Part shown: positions 6,319-12,159 of the stretch, one piece after another | Position numbering within the stretch: the stretch's first letter is position 1 | Layout of the letters: every line of letters begins with the position of its first letter | From: GCA-2731375 sp964590195 | GTDB lineage: Bacteria > Pseudomonadota > Alphaproteobacteria > GCA-2731375 | NCBI GenBank assembly: GCA_964590195.1 | Contig: CAZPWJ010000123.1 | Span: 1 to 12,159, forward strand | Reading direction: 5' to 3' | DNA: 12,159 nucleotides | Notes under the pieces: generated by a model | Database searches by the model: none | What the model was told of the DNA's origin: nothing | What the model saw: the letters and a program-made list of their open reading frames with translations, nothing else | Made by a program: the position numbers and the translations under genes

Positions 6319-9300
6319 TTAACGGTCCCGGCGCTCCAGCTCGATGAAACTATCGTCGATGGCGGGTTCGTCCAATCCTTCGACGATGTGCCTCAGGAAG
6401 CCCGGCGCCAGGGCGGACAGCAAATTCACCGATACCTTGGGTTTTATCAAATCGCCGCCAACCTTATAGGTAAAGGCGAAGACGCCTTCGCCCTTGCCGC
6501 CGATCAGCAGATCGCCAAGGATCGGAATCACGCCGAGCACCGAATTGATCGTGTACGAAGGCACGATGGTACCCTTGAATTTCAAACCCTGCTTTTCGAT
6601 CTCGTAGTCGCCAGTGGCGATCAGGGCCAGCGCCGGGCCGACGGCGCGGGCGTTCTCGATATGCAGGCGCCCATCATGCAAGGAAAACGGGACATCCAGG
6701 CGGGTAAAGGCAATGCCTTTGTCGTTCAACACATCGCCCAGCCCCTGCAATGAGCCCAGGGTCAACAAATTCGCCAGTACCGGCGCCTTGACCACGCGAA
6801 AATTATCAGCCCGCAATTGGCCGTTTATGCCTCCCCCATCCTTGGTATCGTCGCCGGCACCCTCGGGCATCAGGAATTCAAGATGCATGGCGCCGCCACG
6901 GGCATTGTCATAGATGCCCAGGGCCCGCGCCATGCCGCCTGCATTGCCCGCGACAATGCTATAGCGGCGTCCGCCGGGTGCTGCCCGCACGGAAAAACCA
7001 ACCGGCTGTCCGCCCGCCATCACCCCCCGCATATTGGCCGTTCGCCAGCGGCCTCCCGTCCGGGCGCCACCGCCTTGCAGGTGCTGGACCACGACACCGT
7101 CCGTCAACAACACTTGGTCAATCTGCAGAGTGAGTTCCAAGAGCGGCTCTTTGCCACTCCCGGCATTATCTTGCCAACTTGGCACGAATGAGCGCAGATC
7201 GAGGCTGGGGCCCTTCAGATGCAGGCGATAGCCGCCATTGGGCAAGGTTGCCATATCGGCGCTCAGCCGGGTCGCGCCAAGGGCAATATCCTCGCAGTAC
7301 AGGGAGAGCAGTCCAGCCTCGGCGGTCAATTTGGCACTGCCGCGCGCCGCCAGCCCGGCGCCCGATATCTGCCAAAAATCAATGACCATTTCGCCGCTGG
7401 CCTCGGCCTGAAAGGTCAATTTCATTTCCGCCGGCGCGGCCTTGGGTTTACGCCAACCGATCTCGTTCAGGTCCACGGCGGCATGGGTTAAATCGAACCT
7501 GCCCGACCCGCGCCGGGTCCCATTGTCGTAAACGTCGACGGTCACGGCCATGTTCACGTCACCTTGCAGCCGGGCCATGTCGAGCAACCCCAACTCCTCC
7601 CATTGCCTTTCGGCGACAACGCCATGGAAGCTCAAATGATCCGCCGGCGCGCCCTTCTCGGCGTGAAAGTCGCGCCGCCACGACAATTGCAGCGGCACGC
7701 CATTGACCGCCCCCTTGCCCGACATTTTCAAAGCATCCCGCTCCGCTGCCAGGGTAAAAGTGCCGGATGTCAGGGCATATCCACCGGGCATCTGGCGCAA
7801 GCTCACATCGGCAAGATTGGCGGCGGCGGAAAAACCAATCTGATCCAATGTAAGCGTATCTTTCAAGGGGATGCGAAACCGGGCCCGCGTCGCGGACGAG
7901 CCGGCCGCATCCTTAGGCTTGATGGCCAGTGCCTGGGCAAATTGCAACGGTTTGGCATCCAGCAGGCTCAGCGCCTGGCGCACGCCGCCGTGGGCGACGA
8001 ATTCCGCGTCCAGGATCGCCGGCTTGGCCGATACCTCGGCTACATGCAGGCGTCCCTCGCTGATTTCCATGCCGCCGGCGGTAGCTTGTTCCACGGTCAG
8101 CCGAAATTCCCGAGCATCCACATGGCCGCTGCCCTTGGCATCCCGCAACGGTGGCAGGTCGCCAAAATAATCCGCCGCGGCACCCTGGAACAACCAATCC
8201 AACTGCACCATCTCGGCCCTTGGCTGGACCCGTTCCAAATCACCGGGCTGAATATCGACGCTGAACCTGCCCTGCGGTACGTGGCCTTCGTGAACATGGT
8301 CCAGCACCCACCGGCGCGCATCGACGCCGAGGGTTTCGGGCCAATAAAGGCGCAGTTTTTCCATGCTGAGGTTTTCGAATTGGCCCTTGCCTTGCAGCGA
8401 CATTCCCCCTGCCTGATCTCGCCGCCACGCCCCGCCGGCCCGAATCGCCAGGCCATCCCCCAGATCAAGATGCAGACGACTTAGGGTCAGATGCTTCAGA
8501 TTGTTCGATAACTGGCCATCGGCGGCCATCGCCGCCAGTGGCATGGCCTTGGAACTAAGGGCGGGCAGCAAAATCTCCCCAGGCCCCGTCGTGATGTCAA
8601 AATTCAGGGTCTCGACTTTGCCGTCAGGCAAAATCGACAGATCCAGACTACCCGCCGCGACCACCTTCACGCCGCGCAATGGCTCAAGCGCCTCGTTCCC
8701 AATAGCCTCGGCAAGGGCCGCGACATCGACCTCCGCGAAATTCATCGCCGCGGCGATCGGCGCGGCATCACCGCGATACAGCGCGGAGATCCCCAAGGCC
8801 GCTTCCGATTGCCCGATGCGCAGCCGTGTCGACAGACGCATGGCAACACCAATCGCATCCTGCCGCAGACTCAAATCGGCCGAGGGCACGGCCAGATCAA
8901 GGCCGCTGATGGCATCATGAAGCGAAAGATCCGCGCCGCGAACGCTTAGTTCACTAAGCGCACCAAAGGCAGCCATACCAGCGCCTACACCACCGTCCTG
9001 ACCGGGCGCGCCAAGCTTGGTTGGATCGAAACTGATACCCCGGCGCGCGGACGCCCCGGCGGGACCATCGTTATTGGTAATCTCGATATGGCCATCGTCA
9101 TGACGCAACAGACTTAGGCGCGGTTCAATCAATTGCAGGCCAACAACGCGGACCTGCCCTGCCAGCAGAGCCTGCGTATCGAAAGCGATCGACATACGGG
9201 GCACCGATATCAAGTCCACGCCCAGGCGATCCACGAAGCGGGCGCCAACGACCTTGACATCCAACTTCTTTTGCCAGCCCTCCCAACTCAACACCGCATC

Positions 9301-9516
9301 CTTGAAACGCACCCGGAATTGCCAGGACGGATCGTCCAGCAAGTCTTCCAGTAACGGCGCCAGGGGGGCCACCGACACGGGACCTTGCGACAACATGGCA
9401 CTGGCCCCGATCAGTGCCAGGATAATCATGGACAGAGCGGCCGCGACGGCCTTGCCCAATATGCTGCCTGTTCGTTTTATCAAGATGGTTGGCCGGGTTG
9501 CCTGCTGTTGGCCCAT
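6319..9516 (-). CDS. AsmA/YhdP-like large inner-membrane-anchored envelope protein
   Basis: This 1065-residue protein has a short basic N-terminus and one membrane segment (about residues 18-42). A very long periplasmic-type region follows, made of repetitive beta-strand patterns rich in G-x-hydrophobic-x-L. The C-terminal block at about 995-1048 (PILGDLLIGGKGEGVFAFTYKVGGDL, then KPKVSVNLLSALAPGFLR) is typical of AsmA-like C-terminal domains in YhdP/DUF3971-type proteins. E. coli YhdP, TamB and YdbH are AsmA-like proteins involved in moving phospholipids from inner to outer membrane; a similar bridging role is inferred here. The ATG at 9516 is preferred because the membrane anchor follows it directly. 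A TTG at 9582 would add 22 residues with no family character and no ribosome binding site, although the ATG itself has only a weak GAAG nearby. The gene lies 75 bp downstream of the phosphofructokinase on the same strand, so co-transcription is possible. Family assignment is good; the exact orthology is less certain. Confidence 0.88.
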   Translation of the reverse strand: MGQQQATRPTILIKRTGSILGKAVAAALSMIILALIGASAMLSQGPVSVAPLAPLLEDLLDDPSWQFRVRFKDAVLSWEGWQKKLDVKVVGARFVDRLGVDLISVPRMSIAFDTQALLAGQVRVVGLQLIEPRLSLLRHDDGHIEITNNDGPAGASARRGISFDPTKLGAPGQDGGVGAGMAAFGALSELSVRGADLSLHDAISGLDLAVPSADLSLRQDAIGVAMRLSTRLRIGQSEAALGISALYRGDAAPIAAAMNFAEVDVAALAEAIGNEALEPLRGVKVVAAGSLDLSILPDGKVETLNFDITTGPGEILLPALSSKAMPLAAMAADGQLSNNLKHLTLSRLHLDLGDGLAIRAGGAWRRDQAGGMSLQGKGQFENLSMEKLRLYWPETLGVDARRWVLDHVHEGHVPQGRFSVDIQPGDLERVQPRAEMVQLDWLFQGAAADYFGDLPPLRDAKGSGHVDAREFRLTVEQATAGGMEISEGRLHVAEVSAKPAILDAEFVAHGGVRQALSLLDAKPLQFAQALAIKPKDAAGSSATRARFRIPLKDTLTLDQIGFSAAANLADVSLRQMPGGYALTSGTFTLAAERDALKMSGKGAVNGVPLQLSWRRDFHAEKGAPADHLSFHGVVAERQWEELGLLDMARLQGDVNMAVTVDVYDNGTRRGSGRFDLTHAAVDLNEIGWRKPKAAPAEMKLTFQAEASGEMVIDFWQISGAGLAARGSAKLTAEAGLLSLYCEDIALGATRLSADMATLPNGGYRLHLKGPSLDLRSFVPSWQDNAGSGKEPLLELTLQIDQVLLTDGVVVQHLQGGGARTGGRWRTANMRGVMAGGQPVGFSVRAAPGGRRYSIVAGNAGGMARALGIYDNARGGAMHLEFLMPEGAGDDTKDGGGINGQLRADNFRVVKAPVLANLLTLGSLQGLGDVLNDKGIAFTRLDVPFSLHDGRLHIENARAVGPALALIATGDYEIEKQGLKFKGTIVPSYTINSVLGVIPILGDLLIGGKGEGVFAFTYKVGGDLIKPKVSVNLLSALAPGFLRHIVEGLDEPAIDDSFIELERRDR

Positions 9517-9591
9517 GGGAGGCTTCAGGTTAGCGGGAATGGCATTAAAATGGAAACAGCTCCCAGTGCGAAAGCGGCCCAAGGGCGATTA

Positions 9592-10749
9592 TCAATACAG
9601 GAACATCGGTTTGCCCAGCGCGTATCGCACACTGGGACGGTAGGCATCAATATCGTATAGCTCCTTCACATCAACCCGCTTCTCGCCCTGGATACAGGTG
9701 TTCGCCGCCACCGTGGTGTAGTTTCCGTCGCGCAACGCCATCATGACACCGGATTTGCCGTCTTCAAGCTGCTGCATGGCCAGATTGGCGAAGATTGTCG
9801 CCACCATGCGGTCGAGGCTGTCGGGAGGGCCGGCCCGCATCAAATAGGCCAACTGCTGATTGATCGTTGCCACGCCGGTTTTCCGGGTCAAGATATCACC
9901 CATATGCCGGCCTATACCGCCAAGTTTGAGATGGCCATAGGCATCTGCTTCGCCGCCCTCGATGAGGCCGCCACCTGAAATCGTGGCGCCTTCGGAAACC
10001 ACGACGATGGCATAGTGGGAGGGGTTTCGGTTCCGGTCCGCCATGACCAAATCAGCCAGCCTGTCCATATCAACCGGCACCTCGGAAATCAGCGAGCGGT
10101 CGGCGTCCGCCAAATAGCCGCTGATCAGTGCGGTCTGGCCGCTATTGCGGCCAAACAATTCAATGACCGCAATCCGTTCATGGCTGCCCGTGGGCGTTCT
10201 AAGCGCGGTAATCGCGTCAACGCCGCGGCTTATTGCGGTGGAAAAGCCTATGCAGTAATCGGTGCCGTAAACATCATTGTCCATGGTCTTGGGAATGGCT
10301 ACGACCGCCAGGCCCTGATCATGCAAGTGGGCGGCATAGGAAAGCGTGTCATCGCCGCCGATGGCGATCAAGGCATCAATACCCAGAGCCTCCATCACCG
10401 CCAGTACATGGGGCGTGCAATCGACGACACCGTCATGTGCCACGGCATTTTTCGAACCCGCCAGAAACGCCGGAACCTCTTCCGGCTTGACCCTGCCCGG
10501 ATGGGTGCGCGAGGTGTGCAGGAACGTCCCCCCCGTGCGGTCAATGGTACGGACGAGATTAGGCGTCAAAGGCTGCAGCCAACGGGTCTGCGGGGCATCG
10601 TCATCAGGGTTATAATGCAACGGCCCACCCCAGCCACGGCGAAATCCCAGAACCTCCCAGCCATGGGCCGCCGCCCGCATCACCACCGCCTTGATGCACG
10701 AGTTCAAGCCGGGCACATCGCCGCCTCCGGTTAAAATCGCCAATCGCAT
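9592..10749 (-). CDS. pfp: Pyrophosphate-type 6-phosphofructokinase
   Basis: The 385-residue protein is a PfkA-superfamily phosphofructokinase. It begins RLAILTGGGDVPGLN (2-16), the nucleotide or pyrophosphate loop. Two residues separate donor classes. GGDDT (131-135) has Asp134 where ATP enzymes carry Gly104 (E. coli numbering), and PKTMDND (153-159) has Lys154 in place of Gly124. Both are the classic pyrophosphate-dependent pattern, so the expected reaction is reversible phosphorylation of fructose 6-phosphate by PPi (EC 2.7.1.90). Asp157 matches the catalytic base Asp127. The later blocks TPTGSHERIAVIELFGRNSG (185-204) and VSEGA fit the family. The start at 10749 is chosen over an in-frame ATG at 10794 because a GGGAGG ribosome binding site lies just upstream and the 10794 ATG falls inside the predicted -10 box. 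A reversible enzyme would serve both glycolysis and gluconeogenesis. It is divergent from the HMG-CoA lyase-like gene and may share a transcript with the YhdP-like gene. Confidence 0.93.
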   Translation of the reverse strand: MRLAILTGGGDVPGLNSCIKAVVMRAAAHGWEVLGFRRGWGGPLHYNPDDDAPQTRWLQPLTPNLVRTIDRTGGTFLHTSRTHPGRVKPEEVPAFLAGSKNAVAHDGVVDCTPHVLAVMEALGIDALIAIGGDDTLSYAAHLHDQGLAVVAIPKTMDNDVYGTDYCIGFSTAISRGVDAITALRTPTGSHERIAVIELFGRNSGQTALISGYLADADRSLISEVPVDMDRLADLVMADRNRNPSHYAIVVVSEGATISGGGLIEGGEADAYGHLKLGGIGRHMGDILTRKTGVATINQQLAYLMRAGPPDSLDRMVATIFANLAMQQLEDGKSGVMMALRDGNYTTVAANTCIQGEKRVDVKELYDIDAYRPSVRYALGKPMFLY

Positions 10750-10754
10750 ATCAG

Positions 10755-10760
10755 CCTCCC
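10755..10760 (-). promoter_or_regulatory. Ribosome binding site deciding the pfp start
   Basis: On the minus strand this reads GGGAGG with a 5-nt spacer (CTGAT) to the ATG at 10749. The alternative upstream ATG at 10794 has nothing comparable. Confidence 0.75.
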
Positions 10761-10792
10761 CAACAGCCTTTGAGCCGAAAACCAGGACAGCC

Positions 10793-10821
10793 ATTATTGA
10801 TCATTTGGGTTCGTTTGGGAA
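10793..10821 (-). promoter_or_regulatory. Predicted sigma-70-type promoter for pfp
   Basis: On the minus strand, TTCCCA (10816-10821, four of six matches to TTGACA) is followed after 17 bp by AATAAT (10793-10798, five of six matches to TATAAT). Transcription would begin near 10786 and leave a leader of about 37 nt carrying the GGGAGG site. The pattern was read by eye, so chance occurrence is possible. Confidence 0.4.
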
Positions 10822-10833
10822 AAGCGCTATGAA
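10805..10833 (+). promoter_or_regulatory. Predicted promoter for the HMG-CoA lyase-like gene
   Basis: TTGGGT (10805-10810) and TATGAA (10828-10833) are separated by exactly 17 bp, with three and four consensus matches respectively. It overlaps the predicted divergent pfp promoter. A short direct repeat TTTGGG-TTCG-TTTGGG (10804-10819) covers both -35 regions. This is weaker than the pfp promoter. Confidence 0.28.
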
Positions 10834-10864
10834 AGAGATCGAGATATTTTGAGCAGCGGAATGG

Positions 10865-10869
10865 AAGGA
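10865..10869 (+). promoter_or_regulatory. Ribosome binding site deciding the lyase-like gene start
   Basis: AAGGA (within GGAAGGA) ends 7 nt before the ATG at 10877 but only 1 nt before the in-frame ATG at 10871. The later ATG is therefore the likely start, shortening the protein by two residues. Confidence 0.65.
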
Positions 10870-10876
10870 CATGATC

Positions 10877-11821
10877 ATGGCGACCGACAATGACGTCAGA
10901 GTTTGTGAAGTTGGCTTGCGTGACGGCATCCAGGGTATCGATCAGTTCTTTCCCACGGACAAGAAAAAAGCCTGGATCAGAGGCGAAACCGCTGCCGGCG
11001 TGCCGGAAATCGAGGTCTGCTCCTTCGTGCCCCCTAGTGTCTCGGGACAGTTCGTCGATTGCGAAGAGGTTATCGACGATGCCCTGAGCCTTGAAGGCCT
11101 GAAGGTTTCAGCCCTGGTGCCGAACCTGCGCGGTGCCCAGCGTGGCTTTGCCACCGGGGTCCACAAGCTAAGCTTCGTCCTGTCCATTTCCGAGAGCCAC
11201 AACCAGGCCAATGTGCGCTGCAGCCGGGAAGAGTCGTTGGAGCAGTTCCGCCAAATCGCCGAGCTGCGTAATTCCACGCCGGAGAACCAAAAGGTCACCC
11301 TCGGCGTCGGTCTGGCCACGGCCTTGGGCTGCACGATCGAGGGCCAGATCGATCCGGGCGAAATCGTCCGCATCGCCGAAAAGGCCTTGGAGCACGGGGC
11401 CGATGAATTGGCCGTTTCCGATACGGTTGGCTATGCCAATCCGACCCAGGTCCGGGATGTCTACCGCCTGTTGCGCCGCCATCTTGGTGATGATGTGTTG
11501 TTGAGCGCGCATTTCCACGACACAAGGGGCCTGGGTCTGGCCAATGTGCACGCCGCCCTGGAAGAGGGCGTACGGCAGTTCGATGCGTCCCTGGCCGGTC
11601 TGGGCGGCTGTCCATTCGCGCCGGGGGCCAGCGGCAATATCGTGATGGATGATCTGGTCTTCATGCTGGAGGCCATGGGCCTGAAAACCGGCGTGGACAT
11701 TGACGCGCTGGTCGCGGTACGCGAGATTGTCGCGGCTGGTCTGCCTAACGAGCCGCTGCTGGGTGCGATCGCCAAGGCCGGCGTACCGAAAGGCTTCATC
11801 GGGGCCAATGCCGCGGCATAA
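10877..11821 (+). CDS. Hydroxymethylglutaryl-CoA lyase-like protein (DRE-TIM metallolyase)
   Basis: The 314-residue TIM-barrel enzyme matches the HMG-CoA lyase family, which splits 3-hydroxy-3-methylglutaryl-CoA into acetoacetate and acetyl-CoA in leucine breakdown. Expected residues are present: R15 and D16 in EVGLRDGIQ (11-19), E46 (30 residues after D16, as in the human enzyme), metal ligands H212 and H214 in SAHFHDT (210-216), and the loop GLGGCPFAPGASGN (241-254) with catalytic C245. The spacing of 31 residues from H214 to C245 equals human H235 to C266. After RDGIQ the family's usual Asn is replaced (GIDQFF), a variant I associate with bacterial HMGL-like paralogues that may act on other branched 3-hydroxyacyl-CoAs. 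No leucine-pathway genes are in view, so the substrate is open. No signal peptide. It is divergent from pfp, with an overlapping promoter region. Confidence 0.9.
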   Translation: MATDNDVRVCEVGLRDGIQGIDQFFPTDKKKAWIRGETAAGVPEIEVCSFVPPSVSGQFVDCEEVIDDALSLEGLKVSALVPNLRGAQRGFATGVHKLSFVLSISESHNQANVRCSREESLEQFRQIAELRNSTPENQKVTLGVGLATALGCTIEGQIDPGEIVRIAEKALEHGADELAVSDTVGYANPTQVRDVYRLLRRHLGDDVLLSAHFHDTRGLGLANVHAALEEGVRQFDASLAGLGGCPFAPGASGNIVMDDLVFMLEAMGLKTGVDIDALVAVREIVAAGLPNEPLLGAIAKAGVPKGFIGANAAA

Positions 11822-11911
11822 TTGAACCCTTTATCGGCCGCTATCGGACCGTTCGGCATTGTCTGACGCCACCGCCTGGGTTAGCTAAGATCAATCTAAT
11901 ATTAACGGTTC

Positions 11912-11953
11912 GGGCATGTTTTGATAAGGTATGCCCTGGGGCCGGGCAACCGG
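11912..11953 (+). other. Small hairpins in the gap before the lipoprotein gene
   Basis: The gap 11822-12011 holds no gene that I can see. Within it GGGCAT (11912-11917) can pair with ATGCCC (11931-11936) over a 13-nt loop, and CCGG (11942-11945) with CCGG (11950-11953) over a GCAA tetraloop. Neither is followed by a convincing T-run. They may be weak terminators for the lyase-like gene or leader structure for the next one. No convincing promoter was found here. Confidence 0.25.
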
Positions 11954-12011
11954 GTTATTTCAGCTCGATTTGCCGCCAGGATATTCGCCCAGCCAATTAT
12001 TGGATCCATAG

Positions 12012-12159
12012 ATGTTGCGGAAATTCTCGAGATTGATCCTCGGTCTATTTTTTCTGAGCCTTACCGCGGGCTGTTCCGAACAGCCGTCAAATGACTTCAT
12101 GGAACAGACCGTGCCTATCCGGTTGACGCAGACACCCGCTACATCTAGTATCTGTCCAT
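12012..12159 (+). CDS. Probable lipoprotein, N-terminal part only (runs off the window)
   Basis: An open frame begins at ATG 12012 and stays open for 49 codons to the window edge. It starts MLRKFSRLILGLFFLSLTAGC, with basic residues, a hydrophobic stretch (about 8-18) and a lipobox-like LTAGC ending in Cys21. That fits a signal peptidase II lipoprotein, with Ser at +2 suggesting outer-membrane sorting if the E. coli rule applies. The visible mature part (SEQPSNDFMEQTVPIRLTQT) is polar and shows no domain. The ribosome binding site is weak (GGA about 9 nt upstream). The function cannot be told from this fragment. Confidence 0.6.
   Translation, partial: MLRKFSRLILGLFFLSLTAGCSEQPSNDFMEQTVPIRLTQTPATSSICP

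Noticed and set aside
7564..8484. 306-codon open frame on the plus strand opposite the YhdP-like gene
   Set aside because: It mirrors the coding strand of a GC-rich gene and has no recognisable motif; the minus-strand protein has a clear membrane anchor and AsmA-like C-terminus.
10015..10734. 239-codon open frame on the plus strand opposite pfp
   Set aside because: Antisense shadow. The minus-strand frame carries GGDDT and PKTMDND motifs, and the plus-strand translation shows no family features.
11859..11887. Promoter for the terminal lipoprotein gene (TTGTCT plus TAGCTA)
   Set aside because: The 17-bp spacing fits, but the -10 matches the consensus poorly and it lies over 120 bp upstream, so it is not better than chance.
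1..12159. Mobile element, CRISPR array, defence or secretion system
   Set aside because: No transposase, integrase, terminal repeats, regularly spaced repeats or toxin/nuclease-like gene was found; gene content and composition are uniform apart from the anmK patch.

Overview
The window reads as ordinary chromosomal DNA from a high-GC alphaproteobacterium, probably near the Rhodospirillales. This rests on strong G/C bias at third codon positions, a TyrRS with an HVGS-type signature, a phosphofructokinase with pyrophosphate-type residues, and a large AsmA/YhdP-like envelope protein. It is an inference from gene content, not a proven placement. I see no insertion sequence, integrase, phage gene, CRISPR array, tRNA or rRNA. 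There are eight complete genes and one partial gene.

Layout. Positions 1-234 hold no convincing gene but contain a GC-rich hairpin and a 19-bp palindrome ahead of a patatin-like (RssA-type) serine hydrolase (235-1194, +). A gamma-glutamyltransferase-family enzyme follows (1278-2840, +). It abuts, tail to tail with a 2-bp gap, the anhydro-MurNAc kinase gene anmK (2843-3925, -). anmK is divergent from tyrS (4031-5284, +), and tyrS is tightly coupled to a secreted EF-hand/M23 peptidase-like protein (5296-6315, +). That gene ends 3 bp from the stop of a 1065-residue AsmA/YhdP-like protein (6319-9516, -). Upstream of it on the same strand lies a pyrophosphate-type phosphofructokinase (9592-10749, -). 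A 127-bp divergent spacer with overlapping predicted promoters separates it from an HMG-CoA lyase-like gene (10877-11821, +). The window ends inside a gene whose first 49 codons encode a probable lipoprotein (12012 onward, +).

How the genes relate. anmK (recycling of anhydro-MurNAc), the M23-type protein (peptidoglycan-facing) and tyrS form a neighbourhood also found in some gammaproteobacteria, so a cell-wall theme is plausible there. The AsmA/YhdP-like protein, the patatin hydrolase and the terminal lipoprotein are also envelope- or lipid-related. The kinase and lyase are central-metabolism enzymes.

I did not find a coherent undescribed system. The points most worth checking are active-site deviations in two enzymes (the gamma-glutamyltransferase-like pocket and the M23 HxH motif), a sharply AT-rich 60-bp patch inside anmK, and palindromic or hairpin elements ahead of the patatin gene and tyrS.
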